From the NCBI GenBank assembly GCA_029865885.1, contig JARXAK010000117.1, forward strand, positions 1-48,232: DNA of 48,232 nt. The letters run 5' to 3'. The stretch comes from Rhizobium sp. Its GTDB lineage: Bacteria; Pseudomonadota; Alphaproteobacteria; Rhizobiales; Rhizobiaceae. The notes beneath the pieces are model-generated. The model was not told the DNA's origin. It ran no database searches and saw nothing but the letters and a program-made list of their open reading frames with translations. The position numbers and the translations under genes were made by a program. Numbering within the stretch: position 1 is the first letter of the stretch; every line of letters begins with the position of its first letter. This document shows, one piece after another, positions 36,390 to 44,418 of this stretch.

Positions 36390-37802
36390 TCAGCTGTGTA
36401 CGAGTTGAAGTGTGGCGACCGTCTCTGCTGCCTTGACGGCGACCTCGCAGACCACCTCGACAAGTTGCATCTCGCTTTCCGGGCCGCAGTAGATGGAGGC
36501 CGCATCGCCTGCCGGGACCTCGAAATTGTCACCGATGCGCAAGGGGCGGGTGACCGCGCCCATCTTCAGGAGGCCTGAACCGGACGTGACGGTCACCATG
36601 CGATGGGAGGACAGATCCTCGGCAATCGGCAGCATCGTGCCGGGCCGCAGCGTCATCATCCGCAATTCGTAACCGGGGCCCGACTGGACACGCCGCACTT
36701 CGCCCCAGGTCATCTGGTTGCGCATGTGCTGTGCGAGTTCGCGGCGCTTGATGCTTTCCAGCTTCTTGACGATCTGCTTGACCTGCTGGGCCTTGTCGCG
36801 GGTGGTGATCAGCAGCGCATCGTCGGTGTCGACGACCACCACATCATCCATGCCGATCACGGCAACCAGCTTGTTCGAGGCGCGGACATAGGAGTTGCGG
36901 GTGTCGACGCTGATGACGTCGCCGCTCAGCACATTTCCGTCGTCGTCCTTTTCGGCGATGTGGTGCAGGGCGTTCCAGGCGCCGACATCGCTCCAGGCAA
37001 CGAGAAGCGGAGCGATCACGGTGCGCGGCGAATGTTCGAAGACGATGGATTCGGTCGGCAGATTGGCCGCCGGCTGCAGCGCTTCGGCATTCAGGTAGAA
37101 GGCGTGCTCGGTCTCGAAGCCATGGTCGAGTGCGTTTTTCACCGCCTCAAAGGTCCCGGGGTCGAGGCGCTGGAATTCCGATATCAGGACGTCGGCGCGG
37201 AAGAGGCTAAGGCCCGAGGCCCAGTAGGCGCCACCGGCCTCGATCAGAGCGGTTGCCACATCGACGGGCGGCTTCTCGATGAAGCTCGAAACCTTGCGGG
37301 CGCAGGTGAGGTCGTCGAGGGCACCGCCGTCGACGATGTAGCCGTAACCGGTTTCCGGATATTCCGGGGGCACGCCGAAGAGCACGATATGGCCCTGTTC
37401 GGCGGCCTTGCGGGCGGCGAGCACATTGGCGGGCAGGTCACCCTTGACGATGTGGTCGGAGGGGATGACGCAGATCAGCGAGGCCGGGTCGGTCCTGGCA
37501 AGCGTCAGGGCAGCGGCAAGCACCGCCGGGCCGGTGTTGCGCGAGATCGGTTCGGCCAATACGCGGGCCGGGCACTTGATGTCGCTCAGCTGGCGCAGCA
37601 CGGTCGCGACATGGGCGCTGCTGACGGCCACGATCGGGTCTGCAAAGCCGGGCGCGCGGTGACGCTCGACCGTGGCATGGAAGAAGGTGGTCTCGGAATT
37701 GCCATCGATCCGCTGGAACTGCTTGGGGTGCTCGGTGCGGGACAAGGGCCAGAGGCGGGTGCCAATTCCTCCGCAGAGGATAAGGGGGTGAACGTCTTGC
37801 AT
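36390..37802 (-). CDS. algA: Mannose-6-phosphate isomerase / mannose-1-phosphate guanylyltransferase AlgA
   Basis: 470-residue bifunctional cytoplasmic enzyme giving GDP-mannose. The guanylyltransferase domain has GGIGTRLWPLSR (11-22) and FIEKP near 170; the C-terminal cupin domain of the isomerase (SGPGYELRMMTLRPGTMLP...SSHRM) is present though its final part is shorter on conserved residues than usual, with HRM in place of HRxEHW. So the isomerase activity is less certain. AGGAG precedes the start. It is inside the operon between alg44 and algG, not at the end as in Pseudomonas. Confidence 0.93.
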   Translation of the reverse strand: MQDVHPLILCGGIGTRLWPLSRTEHPKQFQRIDGNSETTFFHATVERHRAPGFADPIVAVSSAHVATVLRQLSDIKCPARVLAEPISRNTGPAVLAAALTLARTDPASLICVIPSDHIVKGDLPANVLAARKAAEQGHIVLFGVPPEYPETGYGYIVDGGALDDLTCARKVSSFIEKPPVDVATALIEAGGAYWASGLSLFRADVLISEFQRLDPGTFEAVKNALDHGFETEHAFYLNAEALQPAANLPTESIVFEHSPRTVIAPLLVAWSDVGAWNALHHIAEKDDDGNVLSGDVISVDTRNSYVRASNKLVAVIGMDDVVVVDTDDALLITTRDKAQQVKQIVKKLESIKRRELAQHMRNQMTWGEVRRVQSGPGYELRMMTLRPGTMLPIAEDLSSHRMVTVTSGSGLLKMGAVTRPLRIGDNFEVPAGDAASIYCGPESEMQLVEVVCEVAVKAAETVATLQLVHS

Positions 37803-37860
37803 GGCTGCTCCTGTGAATCCGTTGGGGGTTTACGCGGGATAGTCTGCCTGGACGGGCTAC

Positions 37861-38982
37861 TCAGGTTGCTGCCTCTGCGCCGAACCAGTGGCCGAGCCGC
37901 TGGCGAAGGGCGAAGATGCGCTGGCTGATGATGCGGACGGAGACGGGTGAACCGGCAGCCTCGCTGCCGAGTTCAGTTGACGGTTCGATGAGCGCGCGCA
38001 TCTCGCCCTCATTGCCGACTGCGGTCAGGGCTTCTGCGTTCTGGGCGAGGTTGCCGAAGACGACCTTGCCATCGGAGAAGCGGAGCTCGGCGATGTCGCC
38101 GGAGACGAGTTGCTTGGCCTGCTCGGCTGAAACGACGGCCTGGACAACCGGAGTTGCGTTTTCGTCGACCACTTCAACGATCGGGTCGCCGGCCATGACG
38201 GTCGAACCCTCTCCGGCGCGGGTCGGCAGGATCTTGCAGTCGCAGGGCATGTTGACGCTAAGCGTGGTGCCGGAGACCGATTGCAGGGTGTAGAGGACTT
38301 CGCCGCGCGTGGCGCCGAGGTCGAGATAGGAGATCTGGCCGCTGGCAATGGCACGCAGCGGCTGGCCGCCCGCAGACAGGACAGCGAGCTGTTTCACTTC
38401 CTTGGAGAAGACACGTTCATAGACGAGGTTTGCAGCAATGCCGGCCAGGGCGAGGCTGAATGCGACGGTTGCGGCCATCTTCAGGCCGTGCCCGATCAAC
38501 CCGCCGATGCTGGCCTGGCCGGCCTGTTTCTTGCCGCCTGATACTGCTGCCCGCTCGCGCAGGCTGATGATCCCGTCAACCGAGGTGATGTCGCCGGCAA
38601 TGTAGCTGTTCAGCAGATAGCGGAGTGTCGGCAAGTGTTCGCCGGTCGGCTCCAGGAAGTCGAGGCGCACTTCGCCTGTTTCGGCATGGGTGCGGCTGAT
38701 GCGGACATCGACCTGCAGCGAAATCGTATAGCCGTCGAAATCGAAGCGCAGGACCGCGATGCGCTCCTTGCCCTCGAGTTCCGGCCCGGCGAGACCGGAT
38801 ACCGTGGCGGAAACCAGGGAGAGGCTGCGACCGGAGAACTGGCGGCCATCGATCACGGTAACGAAGGGGATGTTGGTCTTGGGGTGTTCCGTGCCCGTAT
38901 CAAGCAGGATTGGGAAGCTCTCGGCCTGACCGGTGTAGCCCTGGGAAGCGGTGTCGCGTGCGGCCTTCGTTTCGATGTCCAT
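37861..38982 (-). CDS. alg44: Alg44-like polymerase partner with degenerate PilZ domain
   Basis: 373-residue inner-membrane protein: an N-terminal PilZ-like domain (about 20-120), one transmembrane helix (about 160-180, LKMAATVAFSLALAGIAANLV) and a periplasmic HlyD-like domain. Alg44 binds c-di-GMP and switches on Alg8. Here neither the RxxxR motif nor D/NxSxxG can be found; the region reads HPKTNIPF...SLVSATVSG. Start MDIETKAARD at 38982 has AAGGA 7-8 bases upstream; the open frame further upstream overlaps alg8. Position after alg8 supports the assignment. Confidence 0.85.
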   Translation of the reverse strand: MDIETKAARDTASQGYTGQAESFPILLDTGTEHPKTNIPFVTVIDGRQFSGRSLSLVSATVSGLAGPELEGKERIAVLRFDFDGYTISLQVDVRISRTHAETGEVRLDFLEPTGEHLPTLRYLLNSYIAGDITSVDGIISLRERAAVSGGKKQAGQASIGGLIGHGLKMAATVAFSLALAGIAANLVYERVFSKEVKQLAVLSAGGQPLRAIASGQISYLDLGATRGEVLYTLQSVSGTTLSVNMPCDCKILPTRAGEGSTVMAGDPIVEVVDENATPVVQAVVSAEQAKQLVSGDIAELRFSDGKVVFGNLAQNAEALTAVGNEGEMRALIEPSTELGSEAAGSPVSVRIISQRIFALRQRLGHWFGAEAAT

Positions 38983-38999
38983 GGTTACGTCCTTCGGGG

Positions 39000-40475
39000 T
39001 TAGATGATGTTGCCGACATAGGCCACGCCGAGGATGAGCCATCCGAGCGCGAGGCAGTGCATGTAGGTGGAGCTGATCGCCCGCCAGCGCTGGCCGAGCG
39101 GGATCGCCCGGGCCGATCCGGAGCCCGACTGGCGGGTCCATCTCTGGCGGTCGAGGCGGAAGAGAATGAAGCTTTTGACGACGGCGCCGCCGACCTGGCT
39201 GAAATACAGCAGGAAGGGGTAAGTGATCGGGAAGCTCTTGCCGCGGAAGGTCATGATGACCGTGCAGAAGAGGTAGCGGGTGAACATGACCCAGGCGAGG
39301 TAGATCGGCAGGATCCACGGGCTGACGAAGAAGGCGGCAAGCAGGATGCTGGCGGGGCCGGCAAGCGTCGTCCAGATCGACAGCGCCTGATCGAGGATCG
39401 ACCACCAGGTGAAGTAGCCGATGCGGGAGGCGGGGAGCGCCAGTGCGCGGGCATTGGTGCGCAGCATGTTGCCGAACCAGCGGGTCATCAGCGTCGTGGC
39501 GGATTCGAAGAAACCGTCCTTGGGCTGGGTCTCGATCGACAGCGTGCAGAGATCCGGCAGGTAGAGCATCTTGTAGCCGCGCTGCAGGAGCCAGTACCAG
39601 GTGGACTTGTCGTCGCCGGTCAGGAAGTGGACACGGCCGAGGCGCCAGTGATCGATGAAATCGTTGCGGACGAGGTCGACAAAGCCGGGATCGGTCGCGA
39701 GGCTCGCACGGAAGATCGACATACGACCGGTCAGCGTCAGCACACGTCCGCCAAGCGACATCGACGACATCATGACATGGCGCTGCGAGAAGCGCAGGTC
39801 GAACCAGTCGCGGAACAGGCGGCCACCCTGGGTGTCGCTCAGTTCGTCCGTGGTCACGGCACCGACGGTCGGATCGGTGAAGAAGGGGATGCTGCGGTCG
39901 ACGACATCATGGGGCACACAGCTGTCGCCGTCGACGAAGATGACGATGTCGTTGCGGCCGGGATTGAGCCTTGCGATCGAGCGAAGCGAGGTGGCAAGAG
40001 CGTCGCGCTTGCCGGTGCCCTCGATCTTGTCGATCTTGAGCCCGACCATGGCCTCCTGGCCCGGATGGTGCAGGGCAACCGATGCCATGACCCGGCGGAT
40101 GAGGCGGGCATCGGCCTCGTCGACGATGGAGGCGACGATGGTCGCGCCGCCCGTCGCCCGGAACGCGGCCTCGAAGATCGAACGATAGACGCGGGTCGAG
40201 ATCTCAGGGGCGATCTTGTAGGTCGTGACCAGGAAGTAGGCGTGATCCTTCAAGCCTCTGGCAGCATAGGCCTCGGCGGCGAGACGCTGCCGCCGAGGAT
40301 GGGCGATCTTGAGGAAATAGGCGGCCCGCGCCAGGTTGATCCCGGCCCAGGCATAACGCCAGGCGCCAATCAGACCGACGGTGATCAGGGTGCCGGAGAC
40401 CGCCGAGACGGTCGGATGTGGCACGCTGAGCGCCAGGATCGTCATGGAAAGGATGTAGATGACATGGGCCAGCAT
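39000..40475 (-). CDS. alg8: Mannuronan synthase glycosyltransferase Alg8
   Basis: 491-residue family 2 glycosyltransferase in the inner membrane, polymerising GDP-mannuronate. Two N-terminal helices precede the catalytic domain, with GTGKRDALA, the metal-binding VDGDS and TGDDKSTWYWLLQRGYKMLYLPD (base and acceptor region, equivalent to ED and QxxRW); four or five helices follow. These motifs agree with Pseudomonas Alg8. AAGGAG precedes the ATG and it lies 12 bases after algD. Confidence 0.94.
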   Translation of the reverse strand: MLAHVIYILSMTILALSVPHPTVSAVSGTLITVGLIGAWRYAWAGINLARAAYFLKIAHPRRQRLAAEAYAARGLKDHAYFLVTTYKIAPEISTRVYRSIFEAAFRATGGATIVASIVDEADARLIRRVMASVALHHPGQEAMVGLKIDKIEGTGKRDALATSLRSIARLNPGRNDIVIFVDGDSCVPHDVVDRSIPFFTDPTVGAVTTDELSDTQGGRLFRDWFDLRFSQRHVMMSSMSLGGRVLTLTGRMSIFRASLATDPGFVDLVRNDFIDHWRLGRVHFLTGDDKSTWYWLLQRGYKMLYLPDLCTLSIETQPKDGFFESATTLMTRWFGNMLRTNARALALPASRIGYFTWWSILDQALSIWTTLAGPASILLAAFFVSPWILPIYLAWVMFTRYLFCTVIMTFRGKSFPITYPFLLYFSQVGGAVVKSFILFRLDRQRWTRQSGSGSARAIPLGQRWRAISSTYMHCLALGWLILGVAYVGNII

Positions 40476-40487
40476 CTTGTTCGCTCC

Positions 40488-41807
40488 TTACCAGCAAATG
40501 CCCTGGTAGGTGCCGGACGAGCGGATGTCCGGCCGGATGCGCAGCAGATCGACCATCGGGATCTTGTCGCTCGACCTGTCGAGGACCGGCATTGCCTCGG
40601 CATAGTGGTTGCCCACCAGGATGACGTCTGAGGTGTCGATCAGATCGTCGAGCGCGCCGACCAGCCGGTTCTTCAGGTCGATCGCCGTGTCATTGCCGCG
40701 TCCGGCACCGCTCATGCCCTCGGCATAGGCCTGCTGGACGAAGGGGTCGTAGATCTTCAGATCATAGCCCTTGGCGATCAGACGCGAGGCAAGGCTTGCT
40801 AGCGGGCTTTCGCGCAGGTCGTCGGTGCCGGTCTTGAAGCTGATGCCCACCATGCCAACGGTCTGGCCGCCCATCTGCGAGACCATGGTCTCGGCGCGGT
40901 CGATCTGAGCCTCGTTCGCTTCGAGGACAGCATCGAGCAGGGCGCTTTCGACATGCGCTTCCTTGGCGAGATGGCGCAGCGCACGGACGTCCTTGGGCAG
41001 GCATGAGCCGCCGAAGGCGAAACCGGGACGCATGAAGTAGGGCGAGATGTTGACCTTGAGATCCGAGCACAGGATCTTCATGACCTGCTGGCCATCGACG
41101 CCGCAGGCCTTGGCGATATTGCCGATCTCGTTGGCAAAGGTCACCTTGACGGCGCGCCAGGAGTTGCTGGTGTACTTGATCATTTCGGCGGTCGCGAGCG
41201 GCACCGAATGGCAGGTGCAGGGCAGGCCCGCGTTGATCTCATGCAGGATCTTGTCGGTCGTCTCGTCGATGGCACCGAAGACGATCAGGCCGGGATCGTA
41301 ATAGTCCTCGATCGCAGTGCTTTCGCGGAGGAACTCCGGATAGTAGCCGACGCCGAAGTCCTTGCCGGCGATCAGGCCCGTAGCTGCTTCCAGTGCCGGA
41401 ATGCAGACCTTGTCCATGGTGCCCGGCACGATGGTCGAACGCACCACAACGGAGTGGAAGGCCTTCTTGCGGGCGATGGCTTCGCCGATCGCCTCGCAGG
41501 CCTTGACGACATAGGTCAGGCCAACGGAGCCATCGGGAGCGCTCGGCGTGCCGACGCAGACGAAGGAAAGGTCGGTCGCGGCGATCGCCTCGTCGATGTC
41601 GAGGGTGGCGCGCAGGCTGCCGTTTGCCACCGTCATCTCGATCAGCGGCTCCAGGCCCTTTTCGACGATCGGGGTCTTGCCGCGATTGATGGTGTCGACC
41701 TTGGCGGGGTCGATGTCGACGGCCACCACTTCGTGTCCGTCCTTTGCCAGGCATGCCGCAGCGACGACGCCGACATAACCAATTCCGAATACGCTGATCC
41801 TAGCCAT
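40488..41807 (-). CDS. algD: GDP-mannose 6-dehydrogenase AlgD
   Basis: 439-residue NAD-dependent enzyme making GDP-mannuronate, the committed step. The dinucleotide fold FGIGYVGVVAAACLA is at 7-21 and the catalytic Cys269 is in FAFGGSCLPKD, matching Cys268 of Pseudomonas AlgD; KTGTDDLRESP further on is also typical. The C-terminal tail is short. It is the first gene of the operon and has a leader of about 240 bases with repeats that look regulatory. GAGGG precedes the start. Confidence 0.96.
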   Translation of the reverse strand: MARISVFGIGYVGVVAAACLAKDGHEVVAVDIDPAKVDTINRGKTPIVEKGLEPLIEMTVANGSLRATLDIDEAIAATDLSFVCVGTPSAPDGSVGLTYVVKACEAIGEAIARKKAFHSVVVRSTIVPGTMDKVCIPALEAATGLIAGKDFGVGYYPEFLRESTAIEDYYDPGLIVFGAIDETTDKILHEINAGLPCTCHSVPLATAEMIKYTSNSWRAVKVTFANEIGNIAKACGVDGQQVMKILCSDLKVNISPYFMRPGFAFGGSCLPKDVRALRHLAKEAHVESALLDAVLEANEAQIDRAETMVSQMGGQTVGMVGISFKTGTDDLRESPLASLASRLIAKGYDLKIYDPFVQQAYAEGMSGAGRGNDTAIDLKNRLVGALDDLIDTSDVILVGNHYAEAMPVLDRSSDKIPMVDLLRIRPDIRSSGTYQGICW

Positions 41808-41910
41808 TTGCTGCCCTCTTCCTGGCGGCGAGACCCGATCAGGGCCAGCCGTTTGTTAACATCCGTTAATCTCGGCTGTAGGATTGGCAGCATTGCACCT
41901 GCGAACAAAG

Positions 41911-41947
41911 TCAGGAAAATACGATATCTGTCAGGAAAATCCTGACT
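41911..41947. promoter_or_regulatory. Candidate operator upstream of algD
   Basis: GTCAGGAAAA occurs twice, starting exactly 20 bases apart (41911 and 41931). The second copy continues as the near-perfect palindrome GTCAGGA-AAA-TCCTGAC (41931-41947). The element lies 104 to 140 bases upstream of the algD start codon and after the regulator's terminator, so it belongs to the algD promoter. Binding protein unknown; the adjacent LuxR-type regulator is one candidate. Confidence 0.6.
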
Positions 41948-41995
41948 TTCTTGTAGTGTATTTCAGAAGTTTTTCCGATTACTGATGAAAATACG

Positions 41996-42024
41996 AAAAA
42001 AGCCGCAATCAAAAGATTGCAGCC
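41996..42024 (-). terminator. Rho-independent terminator of the LuxR-type regulator gene
   Basis: On the minus strand GCTGCAATC (42024-42016) pairs with GATTGCGGC (42011-42003), 9 bp with one G-U, around a TTTT loop, followed by TTTTTTC. It lies 25 bases after the regulator stop codon and separates it from algD. Confidence 0.85.
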
Positions 42025-42048
42025 CCGTCGAAATCTACTGAATTTCTA

Positions 42049-42693
42049 TTAGTGTTGAAGCCAGCCTACGCTGATTGCGTAATTGACAATGTCTGACCGC
42101 GTTCGAAGATCGAGTTTTTTAATTGCTCTATACTTGTAGGTCTCGACTGTCTTTGCGCTGAGCTGAATGTCGGCAGCGATTTCCTTCATCGCCTTGCCAA
42201 GCGCGACGTGCCGAAGGACGAATTCCTCCTTCGTCGACAGTTTCCGTTGGTCCATCTCGTAAGGCTGCAGCGACCTGTCTGACAGCGCCAAGACTGTTTC
42301 GTCGATCACGACGTCACCGGCATGGACGCTTTTGATGGCGCGCAGCAGGCGCGGGCTCGCCACCGTTTTCGTCACCACGCCATGGTAGCCGCGGCTGATA
42401 TAGGTCTCCCCGGACTGGGTCTCGCGGGCATCGCAATAGGCTATCAAGCGTGCTCCTGCCCTGAGGGTTTGCAACTGCAATCCGCATTCTGCAAGCGTGC
42501 GGTCGAGAAAATTCGGATCTGCGACGATGACATCCGGCTCCAGTCTTTTCACGGCTTCGCACAACTCCTGGTCGCGGTGCGCCAGGGTGATGGCATGCAG
42601 TTGACGCGTGGAGTTGATCAGAAAGTTCAACCCGTCCACGAGGACCGGGTTGTCATCCAAAACAAGAACCCTGATCTTGCTAGTGTAATCCAT
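42049..42693 (-). CDS. LuxR-family response regulator upstream of the alginate operon
   Basis: 214-residue two-domain regulator. The receiver (1-125) has Asp13-Asp14 and the likely phospho-acceptor Asp59 (VIVADPNFLD), and Lys109 (VVTKTVAS), but the conserved Thr/Ser after the fourth strand is replaced (LIAYCDAR). The C-terminal LuxR helix-turn-helix is clear: LSTKEEFVLRHVALGKAMKE and AKTVETYKYRAIKKLDLRTRSD. Start MDYTSKIRVLV at 42693 has GGAG 5-6 bases upstream. No kinase gene is adjacent. Its own terminator separates it from algD, so it is its likely regulator rather than a co-transcribed gene (inference). Confidence 0.88.
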   Translation of the reverse strand: MDYTSKIRVLVLDDNPVLVDGLNFLINSTRQLHAITLAHRDQELCEAVKRLEPDVIVADPNFLDRTLAECGLQLQTLRAGARLIAYCDARETQSGETYISRGYHGVVTKTVASPRLLRAIKSVHAGDVVIDETVLALSDRSLQPYEMDQRKLSTKEEFVLRHVALGKAMKEIAADIQLSAKTVETYKYRAIKKLDLRTRSDIVNYAISVGWLQH

Positions 42694-43329
42694 TGCAGCT
42701 CCAATCTTTCGACAACGCCACAAAACCCTCTCCGGTCACGACCGATTGAATAAGTTTCATTCACCTAGCCAGCACCGGAATGGTCCGGGAGAACGGGCAA
42801 GGTGTCAAGATGTTGCAGTGCCGCGAAAATTCTAGACAAATTGTTGGCCTGCGACATCAAGGTTGAGCGGCGCCCATCACTTTTCGGAAAATAAACGTTT
42901 TTATATCAGTAAATTAGTATGGAATTCCGTGTTGAGTACACTGGTTGCAAACGATACTGTTGCAATTTTGCGATGCGAAAAACTGTCAGTTTTTGGGTCA
43001 CCAGGGATCCTTCCAATAGTCTCTTTATAAGGAATGACGGATGAGAATTCCGCGATGGGATGGCCTGAAGCCTGCCCGAAATCGGGCGAAAATGTGACTG
43101 CGCTGTTGCGCGACCTGCGATGTATTGTCATCCCCGATGTCGTGCGCACCCTCTTGTTCATCACGATGCCTGACGGACTCGTGATGCGCGAAGGCTAAAC
43201 AAGCTATCGGGCGAAAATGCAGCAGCGACATGATTGTCGCAAAGCGACACGCAGCAGAGCGGGCCGTCGAGCAGTCAAGCTCGGCGACCCGGTCGCGGTT
43301 TTGCTGCTAAGGGTTGTGTTCGGGCGGGC
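42694..43329. other. 636-base gap without a supported gene
   Basis: The segment between the LuxR-type regulator and parA has lower G+C than its surroundings around 42,880-42,990. Visible structure: a direct repeat GTTGCAA at 42944 and 42959 (15 bases apart) and the palindrome AAAAACTG-T-CAGTTTTT at 42978-42994. The only longer open frame (42901-43164, minus) has no ribosome site or recognisable sequence. It likely contains the regulator's promoter (near 42700-42900) and possibly an RNA gene. Confidence 0.5.
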
Positions 43330-44055
43330 TCAGGCGGCAGCTTCAAGAATGGGCGGCTGGCGTGTGGAGGCGTAAGCCGGCGGCTGTGCGGCGCCAGCCC
43401 CGACGATTGCCAGAACCTCATTGGCGAAGGCTTGCGCGTTCATGATGGCCTTCTCGCCGCCCACAGTCTGCAGACCATCGAGCTTGCGCAACGGGCGGTT
43501 CATGTCGAACATTTCCCGGAAGGCCGCGCGCTCGGCGATCGGTGTTTCCAGCACATGGATTTGCTGCTCAGAGAGCAAGCGCTTGACTGCCTGCATCGAG
43601 CGCGTGGTGATGGCCGGATTGACGCGGGACAGCACGACGGAATGGGGGATGCGGATGCCCGCCTTGCGGTCGAGATAGCGCAGAAGGTCGAGAACCTGTG
43701 CGCCGCCCTGGGCGTCCATGCTGCTGCCCTGGATGGGGACGAGCACGTGATCCGACAGACCGACGGCGGAAGCGAGAAGCGGGGACTGGATTCCCGGCAG
43801 ATCAACGATGACGAAATCCCACTGGCTGCGGCGCTCGTGCACGATCTTCTGGATCGTGGGTGCCGATACATAGGTCTCGACGGACAGCCGAGGCATCAGT
43901 GCTGCGCCTTCGTACCACTTCGAGAACCAGCGCTGCGGATCGGCGTCGAGCACGCAGACACGGTAGTTGCGGTGGAGAAGTTCGGTGGTCAACAAGAGGG
44001 CCGCAGTCGTCTTGCCTGCGCCACCCTTCGTATTCGCGAAGGTGATCACTGCCAT
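43330..44055 (-). CDS. ParA/VirC1-family P-loop ATPase (orphan)
   Basis: 241-residue MinD/ParA-type ATPase. The deviant Walker A KGGAGKTT is at 10-17 (signature Lys10), Walker A' and B features follow (VCVLDADPQRWFSKW at about 34-48 and FVIVDLPG at about 87). No ParB or centromere-like repeat is adjacent, so it is an orphan resembling the VirC1-like ParA proteins. Start MAVITFANTKGG at 44055 has AGGA 7 bases upstream; the open frame runs upstream to 44265 without support. Role unknown. Confidence 0.85.
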   Translation of the reverse strand: MAVITFANTKGGAGKTTAALLLTTELLHRNYRVCVLDADPQRWFSKWYEGAALMPRLSVETYVSAPTIQKIVHERRSQWDFVIVDLPGIQSPLLASAVGLSDHVLVPIQGSSMDAQGGAQVLDLLRYLDRKAGIRIPHSVVLSRVNPAITTRSMQAVKRLLSEQQIHVLETPIAERAAFREMFDMNRPLRKLDGLQTVGGEKAIMNAQAFANEVLAIVGAGAAQPPAYASTRQPPILEAAA

Positions 44056-44418
44056 TGGGTATTCCTGTCTCGGGTAGCGGGAGCCGGAATCGCTCTGCGG
44101 AGGCACAGGCATCGTGCAATGGGAAATATAAAGAAAATTGGTTAACAGAAAATTACAAGAATTAGGGGGGTGGGGTCTCTTCCCCCGTATTTCCGGGGTT
44201 TCTGGTGATCTGTCGTCTCCTATACTCCCTTCATGGCCGGTGGCGGATGTTAACCTTTTCCGCATTCGTGGTCTGGCGGGGTGATGGCAAGTCTAGCGCA
44301 AATGATATGCTGCAGTGCACAACATATAATAGTACTTTTTGACTTTACAGCTTCCGCCGCTTTGCCTATGCATAATGCCAGACACCGTGGAGGCGGTGTC
44401 TTTTCAAGGGAGGACATC
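44056..44418. other. 363-base divergent promoter region parA / ytfQ
   Basis: No gene is supported here. A TATAAT at 44325-44330 follows a dyad-rich stretch (ATATGCTGCAGTGCACAACATAT, containing CTGCAG and GTGCAC) that could be a sugar-repressor operator for ytfQ; no clear -35 box is visible. A G-run/C-run pair around 44166-44187 may form a hairpin. Assignments are tentative. Confidence 0.35.

Noticed and set aside
36603-37928. Plus-strand open frame (441 codons) opposite algA
   Set aside because: Mirror frame of algA; no credible protein features.
42901-43164. Minus-strand 87-codon open frame in the gap upstream of parA
   Set aside because: No ribosome site, ordinary composition, no recognised sequence; the AT-rich dyad lies inside it.
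43330-44055. parA as evidence that the window is a plasmid with a partition/replication locus
   Set aside because: No parB, repA/repC or centromere repeats are present nearby; an orphan ParA alone does not show a replicon origin.
44281-44418. 46-codon extension in front of ytfQ
   Set aside because: It would place a cysteine/histidine-rich non-secretory stretch before a clear signal peptide that has its own good ribosome site.
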